DNA of 55,284 nt, taken from contig JAYENB010000159.1 in the NCBI GenBank assembly GCA_034721855.1, forward strand, positions 1 to 55,284, in the 5' to 3' direction. This DNA is from JAQIBY01 sp034721855. Lineage in GTDB: Bacteria; Bacteroidota; Bacteroidia; Bacteroidales; ML635J-15. Shown one piece after another: positions 44,969 to 53,564 of the stretch; position 1 is the first letter of the stretch, and each line of letters begins with the position of its first letter. The notes beneath the pieces were generated by a model, which was given only the letters and a program-made list of their open reading frames with translations, was not told the origin of the DNA and did not search any database. The position numbers and the translations under genes were made by a program.

Positions 44969-45739
44969 ATGAAAACAAAAGAAGAAATAGTCAAAAATTG
45001 GTTACCACGATACACAGGCATAGCTTTAGAAGACTTTGGAGAACACATATTGCTTACCAACTTTCAGCATTATGTTGATTTGTTTGCTGAATGGTTCAAA
45101 GTACCTGTATCAGGATTAGATGCAAACATGCCCGGCGCAACAGCCAACGGTATTACCATATTAAATTTTGGTATGGGCAGCCCCAATGCGGCTACCATTA
45201 TGGATTTACTTTCTGCTATTTCTCCAAAAGCAGTGCTGTTTTTGGGGAAATGTGGCGGACTGAAAAAGAAAAACGCACTTGGTGACCTTATCCTCCCCAT
45301 TGCAGCCATCAGGGGAGATGGTACTTCAGATGATTATTTACCCCCCGAAGTACCGGCTCTCCCGGCATTTAGTTTACAGAGAGCGCTATCTTCCACCATT
45401 CGTGACCACCACAGAGATTACTGGACAGGCACAGTCCAAACCACCAACCGCCGTGTTTGGGAATGCGATGAACGGTTTAAAAAGTACCTCCGTAAAACCA
45501 GGGCCATGGCTATTGACATGGAAACAGCTACCATTTTCATCACTGGTTTTGCAAATGGCATCCCATCAGGGGCGCTTCTGCTTGTGTCCGACCAACCGAT
45601 GATTTCCACCGGTATCAAAACCGACAAAAGCGATAAATCTGTGACGGCTAAATACGTGCAAGAACATTTGAAAATTGGCATTGATTCCATGAAAGAACTC
45701 ATAAACCAGGGACGCTCAGTAAAACATCTGAAATTTTAA
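44969..45739 (+). CDS. amn: AMP nucleosidase
   Basis: The protein has 256 residues of the nucleoside phosphorylase/PNP-UDP superfamily. It would hydrolyse AMP to adenine and ribose 5-phosphate in purine turnover. Diagnostic segments: NFGMGSPNAATIMDLL (phosphate/ribose site), LFLGKCGGLKK, RGDGTSDDYLPPEVPALP and DMETATIFITGFANG with the catalytic-site Glu (AIDMETA) and the late Asp in VSDQPM. The short length matches the Bacteroidota form lacking the regulatory N-domain of the enterobacterial enzyme. ATG 44969 is preferred because it follows the TACCTTTG promoter by 24 nt; the frame extends upstream to 44942 across it. Confidence 0.9.
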   Translation: MKTKEEIVKNWLPRYTGIALEDFGEHILLTNFQHYVDLFAEWFKVPVSGLDANMPGATANGITILNFGMGSPNAATIMDLLSAISPKAVLFLGKCGGLKKKNALGDLILPIAAIRGDGTSDDYLPPEVPALPAFSLQRALSSTIRDHHRDYWTGTVQTTNRRVWECDERFKKYLRKTRAMAIDMETATIFITGFANGIPSGALLLVSDQPMISTGIKTDKSDKSVTAKYVQEHLKIGIDSMKELINQGRSVKHLKF

Positions 45740-46623
45740 GCTATATCTATACAGTTAATAATGGTTAACATCAGTTAACATAGGTTAAAAACGGTTGCGA
45801 TAAAATATAGACTTCTCATTAGTAAACAACTTGCGGATTTGAGGTATTATTATGTGGGCAAATCCCCGCTGTATCACCCACCTGTCAGGTCTTCCATTAT
45901 TAATGGTATAACGGCATGCTAATTTTGTAATATTCCCATAATTGACGACCTAACAGGTGGGTGATATAGCGGGGCCGGTCTTCGCCTGCTATCTGCCATC
46001 CCGAGCGGCTGTATTTGCAATCCCCTTCAGGAGCTTACTCCGTTCGCTCTGCCGGATGATGCAAAATACAAAGCCGCTCAGGATAGCAGGATATACGGCT
46101 ACGCCCTTTTGCGTATATCCTCCCATCAAACAAAAATCTGTCGCAGGCAAATCCTTCGTTTCAATTCTTTCTCCCCATCCTGCTTTCGGGCAATCGTGTC
46201 TTCGTGCTTTCGTGCCTTCGTCCCATCTATCCATCTCTCAATCACTCAATCTCCCCATCTCTCAGTCGTTCTTGCGTGCTATCGTGCTATCGTGCAATCT
46301 CCCCCTCCCGCGTGAGGGCGTAGGCGGTTAGCCTGCTGAAGATGAGCCTTTCAGCCTGCTGCTGTGACAGAGCGACAAGTGAAGCTCCTGTTCACAGCAT
46401 CGCAGGCTAAAGGCGAAGCAAAGCAGCTAATAGCCGGAGACCGACCCTTAATTTGTTTTTTAATCTATTCTACCCACCTTTTCTAAAGTTTCGAAACTTT
46501 AGAAAAGGTCGCTTGGATTAGAAAGGATAAAAAAAAATTAAGGGGCACGCCCAAATAAACACAAAACCTACAATCCATCTCTCTATCACCCTATCACTCC
46601 ATCTCTCTATCTCTCTATCCCCC
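45740..46623. repeat. Repeat hub between amn and lgt
   Basis: No gene in 884 bases; both flanking genes converge on it. In order: five GTTA/GTTG motifs at exact 10-bp spacing (45751-45800); an inverted repeat with 28-bp arms (45864-45891 and 45947-45974, two mismatches); a second with CCTGCTATC…TTTGCA arms (45985-46019 and 46060-46090); a 15-unit 8-bp-phased array (46191-46310); a third inverted repeat (46347-46367 and 46391-46413); a 34-bp perfect palindrome (46476-46509) inside a longer imperfect one; and a six-unit octamer array (46575-46622) abutting the lgt stop. Confidence 0.85.
46476..46509. terminator. Perfect 34-bp palindrome, possible bidirectional terminator
   Basis: ACCTTTTCTAAAGTTT and its exact complement meet at a central CG pair (46476-46509). 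Flanks TTAATTTGTTTTTTAATC and GATTAGAAAGGATAAAAAAA extend the symmetry to about 100 bp, giving T-rich tails on both strands. It lies between convergent genes amn and lgt. Confidence 0.55.
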
Positions 46624-47430
46624 CTAATCAAAAGGCAAAATTAGCTTCTTTCTTCTGTAGGCCCTTATCATAAGCCAAATTCCGGTTAACACAAACGGAA
46701 TACTCAGTATTTGTCCCATGCGAAGCGCGGCATCCCAACTACCGGTTTCCATTTGTATTTCTTTGGTAAATTCTATCAAAAAGCGGAAGCTAAACACAGT
46801 GGTAAAAAACAAGCCTGTCATCAGCCCTTCACGCTTCCCCCAGTCTTTTCTGAAATAAAGAAACAGCATAACGGCAAAAAACAGGAAATAAAATATTGAT
46901 TCATACAATTGCGTTGGATGACGCGGTTGTTCATCTACCCTTTCAAAAATAAAAGCCCATGGAACCTGCGTGGGAATACCAACAATTTCGTGATTAATCA
47001 GGTTGCCAATGCGCACAAGTGCCCCGGCAAGCATGGCAATAATAGCCAACCGGTCTATGAGGTACAAAAAACTGATTTTTTTACGCTTTCGCTGAAACAA
47101 CCATACGGCAATCAAAATTCCGGCTGCTCCCCCATGGCTGGCCAGTCCGCCTTTCCAGATTTTAAGGATTTCTACAGGATTGCTGAGGTAAAAATCCGGG
47201 TTATAAAACAAGCAATGCCCAAGCCGCAACCCCACAACAACACCAATAATGACAAAGATGGCAAGTATATCCACAAAATCCTGCTTCAGGCCATCACGTT
47301 TTGCCATGTGGCTGTATAAAATATATCCAAGCAAAAATCCGGTAGCCAGCAAAATGCCATACCACCTGATGCCCCTCGCTCCCAGTTCAAAAGCCACAGG
47401 GTCAACGTTCCATTCAACAAAAGCAATCAT
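46624..47430 (-). CDS. lgt: Phosphatidylglycerol–prolipoprotein diacylglyceryl transferase
   Basis: The inner-membrane enzyme (268 residues, about seven helices) attaches diacylglycerol to the lipobox Cys of prolipoproteins and so serves the lipoproteins encoded at 1.2, 14.3 and 18.4 kb. The Lgt signature is present as GALVRIGNLINHEIVGIPT with the essential Arg and Asn, plus SHGGAAG earlier and HPTQLYES. The stop is TAG, followed within three codons by another in-frame TAG. This is a second clear case of TAG as a normal stop. The octamer array reaches within 2 nt of the stop. Confidence 0.95.
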   Translation of the reverse strand: MIAFVEWNVDPVAFELGARGIRWYGILLATGFLLGYILYSHMAKRDGLKQDFVDILAIFVIIGVVVGLRLGHCLFYNPDFYLSNPVEILKIWKGGLASHGGAAGILIAVWLFQRKRKKISFLYLIDRLAIIAMLAGALVRIGNLINHEIVGIPTQVPWAFIFERVDEQPRHPTQLYESIFYFLFFAVMLFLYFRKDWGKREGLMTGLFFTTVFSFRFLIEFTKEIQMETGSWDAALRMGQILSIPFVLTGIWLMIRAYRRKKLILPFD

Positions 47431-47454
47431 AGTTTTAGCGTTTAGGTTTTGTTT

Positions 47455-47562
47455 CTAAAATGTATTCTTCTTTTTTCTCAGGCAACCACCATTACCAATG
47501 GTTGCAGCAGTATCTATCAGCGCCAGATGAGAATACGCTTGCGGAAAATTTCCCAACAATTC
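47455..47562 (-). pseudogene. GH15 glucoamylase/trehalase C-terminal remnant
   Basis: On the minus strand ELLGNFPQAYSHLALIDTAA is followed by TIGNGGCLRKKKNTF and TAG at 47457-47455. GNFPQAFSHLALINTA is the well-known C-terminal signature of GH15-family glucoamylase/trehalase proteins, which in many Bacteroidota lie next to otsAB. Just upstream the frame hits a TAA, and no other part of the roughly 600-residue enzyme is present. Only the last about 35 codons survive, in the gap between lgt and otsAB. Confidence 0.75.
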
Positions 47563-47653
47563 AAATTATCCATTTTTCTCTACTCCTACGATACTTAAAA
47601 TTATATTTTGTCGTTTGCAAAATTATATGTATTTTATCGAAAATTTTACAATT

Positions 47654-49864
47654 ATGCAAAGAATAATTATTGTTTCCAACAGATTACCCATAAGTCTTGA
47701 TTTTAGTGGCGAAAAAGTGGACATAACGCCTGGGATAGGTGGTCTGGCAACAGGTATGAAATCTGTACACCAGGACAGAGAAAGCCTGTGGTTTGGATGG
47801 CCGCGGTATTCACCAGGGAACATGAACAAGAAAAGACTCGAAGAAACCGAAAATTTATTGCACAAAAATAAATGCGCACCTGTGTATCTGCAGAAAAAAG
47901 ACATTGATAACTATTATTATGGTTTCAGCAATCGCACATTGTGGCCACTTTTCCATTATTTTATGCAATATGCTGAGTACAAAAACGAATACTGGGAATC
48001 ATACAAAAAAGTCAACCAAATTTTTGCAGATACCATCGCCAAAGAAATTACAGAGGATGATATCGTTTGGGTGCATGATTATCATTTATTACTTTTACCG
48101 GTTATGCTGAGAAAAAAATTTCCCAACCTCGGGATAGGTTTTTTCTTGCATATTCCTTTTCCATCTTACGAAGTATTCAGGCTGCTACCGTGGCGCAATG
48201 AATTGATTGAAGGCATGCTGGGCGCAGATTTGCTCGGATTTCATACCTACGATTATGAACGTCACTTCAGGTCATGTGCACACAGGCTGTTGGGCTATGA
48301 TGCTGATTTTAATACCATAAAAATGGATACCCGGGAAATCAAACTTGATGTATTCCCCATGGGTATAGATTATGATTATTTTGAAAATGCTGCCAACGAA
48401 AAACGCAACCGTTCTGTTAAAGATAAAACGGATATTCAGCGTGAAATTGACAGGTACTTTTTGAGTGCTCCCGACCGCAAACTCATTATTTCCATTGACA
48501 GGCTGGATTACAGCAAAGGAATTCCCAACCGCTTATGGGCTTTCGAACGGTTTCTTGAAAAATACCCAGAATACCGTGAAAAAGTTACCCTCCTGATGCT
48601 GGCTACCCCTACTCGAAGCAATGTGCCGCAATACCAGAAAATGAAACAAGAAGTGGATGAACTGGTGGGCAGAATCAATGGAAAATACGGTGACATTAAC
48701 TGGACGCCCATTTGGTATTTTTACAGGGCATTACCGCTGGACAGACTGATTGAACTTTACCTCGCTTCAGAAATTGCCCTCATTACACCCGTGCGTGATG
48801 GCATGAACCTGGTTGCCAAAGAATATCTGGCATCCAAACCAGACAATAAAGGAGTATTGATTCTCTCTGAAATGGCCGGTTCAGCCAAAGAAATGAGTGA
48901 AGCCATCATCATCAATCCAAACAACATGGATCAAATTGCCGACAGCATTGTCGAAGCAATCAATATGCCCGAGGAAGAGCAGGTAGAAAGAAATCTTATT
49001 TTGAAAAACAGGCTCAAACGATACAATGTCAACAAATGGGCAACTGACTTTTTGCGGGCACTGAAAGACCAGACCGCTCATAAAGCCACCTATAAACCCA
49101 AAAACATCAAGGCCACCAGGCATCATATCTTTAAAAAATACAAAAAGGCTAAAAAACGCATATTGTTTATTGATTATGACGGCACCCTGACACATTTTAA
49201 AAAGGACCTGAAAAAAGCCACACCGGACAAGAATCTATACCTACTGCTTGACAACCTGAGTGCTGACCCGAAAAATGAAGTGGTGCTTGTGTCGGGGAGA
49301 AACAAAAACACCATTGACAAATGGTTTGGTAACCGGAAATTTAAACTGGTAGCCGAACATGGTGCATGGTTATATAAAAACAACAAATGGCAAAAATTCA
49401 GGGAAATGAACGATGATTGGAAGGAAATTTTTGAACCTATCTTTCAGTGGTATGTGGATAGAACACCGGGCAGCCTGTATGAAAATAAAGATTATTCCCT
49501 GACGTGGCATTACCGCAATACCGACCCCGAACTGGGCAAAAACCGTAGCATAGAACTCAAAGATGAAATCACCAGCCTGATCGCCAATCATGACCTTGAA
49601 ATCATGGAAGGCAAGAAAGTGATTGAATTGAAATCCAGCGGCATCAACAAGGGGCAGGCAGCGTTGTACCATTTGGCTGAAAATTCCCATGATTTTATCC
49701 TGGCCATCGGTGATGACTGGACAGATGAGTACATGTTTCACAAGCTCCCCAAAACCGCCCATACGATAAAAGTTGGAAGCATCAATACCGAAGCCTGTTA
49801 TTTGATTGACAGCATCGAAGCTGTCAGGGAGTTTTTGAAGGAATTGAGTAAGCAGAAGGGATAA
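47654..49864 (+). CDS. otsAB: Bifunctional trehalose-6-phosphate synthase/phosphatase
   Basis: The protein has 736 residues and two enzymes fused. The N-terminal GT20 domain (about 1-480) makes trehalose 6-phosphate from a nucleotide-glucose and glucose 6-phosphate: VSNRLPISL at 7-15, GGLATGMKS at about 29-37, VHDYHLLLLP and GFFLHIPFPS in the donor/acceptor site, and a late VRDGMNLVAKEY. The C-terminal HAD-type phosphatase has LFIDYDGTLTHF (Asp507, Asp509), VLVSGR and AIGDDWTDEYMF. The product is trehalose, an osmolyte. ATG 47654 starts MQRIIIVSNRLP; the longer frame upstream is not supported. A GH15 remnant upstream suggests a formerly larger trehalose locus. Confidence 0.95.
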   Translation: MQRIIIVSNRLPISLDFSGEKVDITPGIGGLATGMKSVHQDRESLWFGWPRYSPGNMNKKRLEETENLLHKNKCAPVYLQKKDIDNYYYGFSNRTLWPLFHYFMQYAEYKNEYWESYKKVNQIFADTIAKEITEDDIVWVHDYHLLLLPVMLRKKFPNLGIGFFLHIPFPSYEVFRLLPWRNELIEGMLGADLLGFHTYDYERHFRSCAHRLLGYDADFNTIKMDTREIKLDVFPMGIDYDYFENAANEKRNRSVKDKTDIQREIDRYFLSAPDRKLIISIDRLDYSKGIPNRLWAFERFLEKYPEYREKVTLLMLATPTRSNVPQYQKMKQEVDELVGRINGKYGDINWTPIWYFYRALPLDRLIELYLASEIALITPVRDGMNLVAKEYLASKPDNKGVLILSEMAGSAKEMSEAIIINPNNMDQIADSIVEAINMPEEEQVERNLILKNRLKRYNVNKWATDFLRALKDQTAHKATYKPKNIKATRHHIFKKYKKAKKRILFIDYDGTLTHFKKDLKKATPDKNLYLLLDNLSADPKNEVVLVSGRNKNTIDKWFGNRKFKLVAEHGAWLYKNNKWQKFREMNDDWKEIFEPIFQWYVDRTPGSLYENKDYSLTWHYRNTDPELGKNRSIELKDEITSLIANHDLEIMEGKKVIELKSSGINKGQAALYHLAENSHDFILAIGDDWTDEYMFHKLPKTAHTIKVGSINTEACYLIDSIEAVREFLKELSKQKG

Positions 49865-49897
49865 TTGAATTTTTATGTGAAATTAAATAATTATACT

Positions 49898-50842
49898 ATG
49901 AAAAAAATTGCCCTTATTTACTTTCTCTTAGTTTGTGTAAGTTTTACATTAGCTGCACAAGAATATTTCCATTTCCCTGATAGCACAGCAATTTGGAATA
50001 TTTACTACGATAATTGCATATATTATGATGAAGATGAAATCAGATTTGGCATGCAAGGGGATACAATAATAGATTCATTCACTTACAATAAAATTTATTA
50101 CCTTACTGATACTATTTTAGAAAATCACGAAAGTTATTATTGTGGATTGAGGGAAGAGAATAAAAGAATTTTCGTAAAATTCAATGATGAAGAAGAACAG
50201 CTATTGTATGATTTTAATCTGGAAGTAGGAGATAGCATTAAGTATAATCATGGTGGTGCCTTTTTTAACAATAATGGTCAATTATCATTTACTCAATTAT
50301 GTGATACATTTTACAGGAAAGTTGTTAATATTGATACGGTAAGTCTTTATGATGGAAGCCAAAGAAGACATTATGTACTTGAAGGTACAGGTGATCCTTC
50401 TTATATCACTGACGAATGGATTGAAGGCATTGGTAGTTCTGTATGGACAGGATTATTCAATCCATTTGTTGTTGATATGGCTACAAATGGAGATGGTTGG
50501 AGCCCCATTTGTGTGAAAATAAACGGAGATTTGATATATCTTGGAAACTCTCCCTGTGGTGATTGTTTTTGTCTGTATGTAGATGTAAATGAAGAAAAGG
50601 TTGGGACAAAAGAACTTTCGGTTTATCCAAATCCTGTAAACAATAACCTGGTTTTTGAGTTTTCATCTGTGAGCCAAAAAACAATTTTACTTTATGATAT
50701 AACCGGAAAAAAAATAAAGGAATATCATACCGCTTCTGCTATTATAGAAATAAACATTTCCGACTTAAAAAAAGGATTTTACATATTTAAAACAAAACAC
50801 AAGGGCAAAACCATAAAATCCGGAACATTTATTAAAAATTAA
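49898..50842 (+). CDS. Secreted T9SS cargo of unknown function
   Basis: The protein has 314 residues. Signal peptide KKIALIYFLLVCVSFTLAAQ, then about 215 residues of mixed strand content with aromatic and acidic residues (YYDNCIYYDEDEIRFGMQGD) and a Cys cluster CGDCFC before the sorting domain. The T9SS type A domain (LSVYPNPVNNNLVFEF… YDITGKKIKEY… KKGFYIFKT) fills the last 75 residues. The frame is intact, unlike several other cargo genes in the window. It follows otsAB by 33 nt and may be read through from it. ATG 49898 is the start giving a clean signal peptide. Confidence 0.8.
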   Translation: MKKIALIYFLLVCVSFTLAAQEYFHFPDSTAIWNIYYDNCIYYDEDEIRFGMQGDTIIDSFTYNKIYYLTDTILENHESYYCGLREENKRIFVKFNDEEEQLLYDFNLEVGDSIKYNHGGAFFNNNGQLSFTQLCDTFYRKVVNIDTVSLYDGSQRRHYVLEGTGDPSYITDEWIEGIGSSVWTGLFNPFVVDMATNGDGWSPICVKINGDLIYLGNSPCGDCFCLYVDVNEEKVGTKELSVYPNPVNNNLVFEFSSVSQKTILLYDITGKKIKEYHTASAIIEINISDLKKGFYIFKTKHKGKTIKSGTFIKN

Positions 50843-50887
50843 AATCACAGGGAATATAACAGCATTACATCCATAAAAAAATTGCAT

Positions 50888-50895
50888 TATTTTTG
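50888..50895 (+). promoter_or_regulatory. rarA -7 promoter element TATTTTTG
   Basis: An exact TAnnTTTG match ends 4 nt before the rarA ATG (50900). The start site should coincide with the ATG, so the message is probably leaderless. Confidence 0.6.
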
Positions 50896-50899
50896 TACC

Positions 50900-52162
50900 A
50901 TGCAAAACAATTATCAACCCCTTGCAGAACGTCTCAGACCTCAATCATTGAATGAATTGTACGGGCAGGAACACCTTACCGGTCAGGATACGGCATTGAG
51001 AAAATCCATGGAAACCGGAAATATACCCTCCATGATACTGTGGGGGCCTCCGGGCTCGGGAAAAACCAGCCTCGCCAGGATGATTACCGGCGAAGAACGC
51101 CCTTTTTACACTCTCAGTGCCGTCAGTTCAGGGGTGAAAGATGTGCGCAATACCATCAAAAAAGCTGAATCCGGCCGCATGTTCAACCCCAAACCACCGG
51201 TGTTGTTCATTGATGAAATACACAGGTTCAGCAAATCTCAACAAGACTCACTCCTCGCGGCTGTTGAAAACGGCACCCTGGTATTGATTGGCGCCACCAC
51301 CGAAAACCCTGCTTTCGAAGTGATTTCCCCCCTCCTCTCCAGGGCACAGGTGTATGTGTTGAAACCATTAGACGAAAAAGCATTAGACAAATTAACAGCA
51401 CGTGCATTGCAGGAAGATAACACATTGAAAGACCAGGACATCCGCATTGAAGAAAAAGCTGCTTTGTACCGGTTTTCCGGCGGGGATGCCCGCAAATTAC
51501 TCAACATCATCGAGCTGCTGGTCAACACCACGGAAGAACGCCCTCTTGTTATTACTGATGAACTTGTTGTGCAGCGTCTCCAGGAAAATACGGCCACTTA
51601 CGATAAAGGCGGGGAACAACATTACGACATCATTTCTGCCTTCATCAAATCCGTACGGGGCTCTGCCCCCGACGCAGCGGTATATTGGCTGGCACGCATG
51701 CTTGATGGCGGTGAAAAACCGGAATTCATTGCCCGACGCTTAATCATCCTCGCTGCAGAAGACATCGGACTGGCCAATCCAAACGCCCTGACTATCGCCA
51801 ATGCCACATTTGATGCCATTCACAAAATCGGCATGCCCGAAGCCCGTATCGTGTTGTCTGAATGTGCCATTTACCTCGCTTCAAGCGCCAAAAGCAACTC
51901 CGCTTACCTTGCCATTGACAAAGCCCTGGGCTATGTAAAAAACAATGCCCCTGCCCCTGTCCCGCTCCACCTCAGAAACGCTCCCGCCAAACTGATGAAA
52001 GACCTCAATTACGGTAAAAATTACAAATATCCCCATGATTTTGATGGCAACTTTGTCCAACAAGCATACCTCCCCGATGATGTCAAAAACATGACTTTCT
52101 ATGCCACCGGCAACAATCCCACTGAAAACAAAATACGGGATAAGTTCAGGAAAATGAAGTGA
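50900..52162 (+). CDS. rarA: Replication-associated recombination protein RarA (MgsA) AAA ATPase
   Basis: The protein has 420 residues and is cytoplasmic. It is a clamp-loader-like AAA+ ATPase that acts at stalled replication forks. The N-terminus PLAERLRPQSLNELYGQEHL is family-typical; Walker A GPPGSGKT at 49-56, Walker B VLFIDEIHRF at about 101-110, sensor 1 LIGATTENPAF, Arg finger region LLSRAQVY and sensor 2 GDARKLLN follow. The C-terminal MgsA domain contains DAAVYWLARMLDGGE and YPHDFDGNFVQQAYLP. ATG 50900 is fixed by the conserved N-terminus and lies almost at the expected transcription start. Confidence 0.96.
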   Translation: MQNNYQPLAERLRPQSLNELYGQEHLTGQDTALRKSMETGNIPSMILWGPPGSGKTSLARMITGEERPFYTLSAVSSGVKDVRNTIKKAESGRMFNPKPPVLFIDEIHRFSKSQQDSLLAAVENGTLVLIGATTENPAFEVISPLLSRAQVYVLKPLDEKALDKLTARALQEDNTLKDQDIRIEEKAALYRFSGGDARKLLNIIELLVNTTEERPLVITDELVVQRLQENTATYDKGGEQHYDIISAFIKSVRGSAPDAAVYWLARMLDGGEKPEFIARRLIILAAEDIGLANPNALTIANATFDAIHKIGMPEARIVLSECAIYLASSAKSNSAYLAIDKALGYVKNNAPAPVPLHLRNAPAKLMKDLNYGKNYKYPHDFDGNFVQQAYLPDDVKNMTFYATGNNPTENKIRDKFRKMK

Positions 52163-53564
52163 AGTCTCTTATATTTTTATTTTTTTGGGCAGCAGGAACC
52201 ATTTTACCCCTGAGCAACACTATCTCCGTCTCCGCCTGCTATCTGCCACCAGCGATGCCTGTTTTTGTAATACTGCAGAACAGGAGTTCCCCGTCTTCAC
52301 TGCGTTACGCCGGGCAAGCTTCGTCACTCTGTCTGCAGTACAAAAAACAAGGCATCGCCGGCGTCAGGATATTCGGCTCCGCCGGGCTGCAGGGGAATAA
52401 TTATTTAATGTATATACCAGCAATAAATCTAAAAATCTATTTTCTGTAATTATTTTATATTTTTTATATTATTTATTATTCTAAATATTAGCCGTTGCTA
52501 ACGGTTATTAACGGTTAATAACCGTTAGCAACGATTTTATACCTTATTAACAGTTATTTACAATTTAACATAAGATAATTTATTTTGAATGATTTTAATG
52601 ATTAGACCTGTTTTATATCATTTTATATAATAATTTTATCATAATAAATCTCTGTATCTAATCAGTATCAGCAAAAGTAGCTCGTCACCGCAAAGTCGCA
52701 GACCCGTCTGTCGCCGGGCAAGGTTGCAAAGGTTTGAAATTTGTTAACAACGGTTAAAAAATGTTAATAGTGGTTAAAATCGGTTACTTATGAAATGTCG
52801 ATGTTTTAAGAAATAATACATATCGCAACCGTTTTTAACCAGCGTTAACCGATGTTATACCAAGTTGCGTTCAATCCCGTCTATCGCCGGGCAAGCTTAC
52901 AATATTAAATATACTTATTGTGATTTTGATATTCTTGAACAATCTGTATTTCAGTATAATGCCGATTGATGTTCAATATAATTTGCATAATGTTGGCTGC
53001 ACTCGGCAGAGCTCAAGCGAGCTTGGCTCTGCCCTCGTTTGCACAACATTTTAGGAGCGGTAGCGAACTAAAATCACACAATTGAACACATATCGGTATT
53101 AACTGTCTATGTGAACAAATTATTCATTTTCTTAGCGACTCTCCGTCCCTGCATGCCGGCAGGCAGAGCTTGCCCGGCGACAGACGGGTTTACGGTAAAA
53201 ATCAAAGACGCCTGAATAGTGAATTCTAATTTAATTTTAGCACTGAGTAGTTACAAATCTGTTATCAGTAAAGCACTACATTTATTCAAGAATCTATATT
53301 GAAAAAAAGCCATCTTTCTTCAATATTCCGACACAACTTATTTCGCCTGTTACTCTACCATCTACAGCGCAAAAAAATCACAATCCAGCACAGCAGGATA
53401 TTCCTGTCTAAAGGGCAGGCAGGGTAAACAGGTTGGTATCTCGTGGTATATATTGTTATTTTGACTTTTAACTTTTCCCTTTAAGTGTTCTGTGAACGCT
53501 TACGTATTTTATTCACAAGCTTGTGCATGATACCATAATGCAGGGACAACAATATTTTTACAAC
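52163..53564. repeat. 1.4-kb gene-free region built of repeats
   Basis: There is no credible gene. Contents in order: an inverted repeat with GCGATGCC…CTGCAGA arms (52252-52279 and 52332-52358); a 41-bp perfect palindrome (52493-52533) within a GTTA-type array of about eight 10-bp units (52491-52570); composite element copy B on the minus strand (about 52654-52870) with five GTTA at exact 10-bp spacing (52743-52786) and the module at 52703-52722; further modules at 52876-52895 and 53169-53188; a GGCAGAGC…GCTCTGCC hairpin within the GGCTGCA / TTTGCACAAC element (52990-53050); and a relative of the 905-960 repeat (53300-53360). Confidence 0.8.
52493..52533. repeat. Perfect 41-bp palindrome
   Basis: Twenty-base arms beginning CGTTGCTAACGG are exact reverse complements around a single central G. 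The units GTTGCTAACG and GTTATTAACG show that it is also a 10-bp-phased array. Confidence 0.85.

Noticed and set aside
45957..46331. ORFs of 124, 81 and 68 codons in the repeat hub
   Set aside because: The translations are repetitive (SFRAFVPSS type) and arise from the 8-bp arrays and hairpins; no start signals.
52159..52449. 96-codon ORF after rarA
   Set aside because: It spans an inverted repeat that recurs at 45.98 kb; the coding pattern is a by-product.
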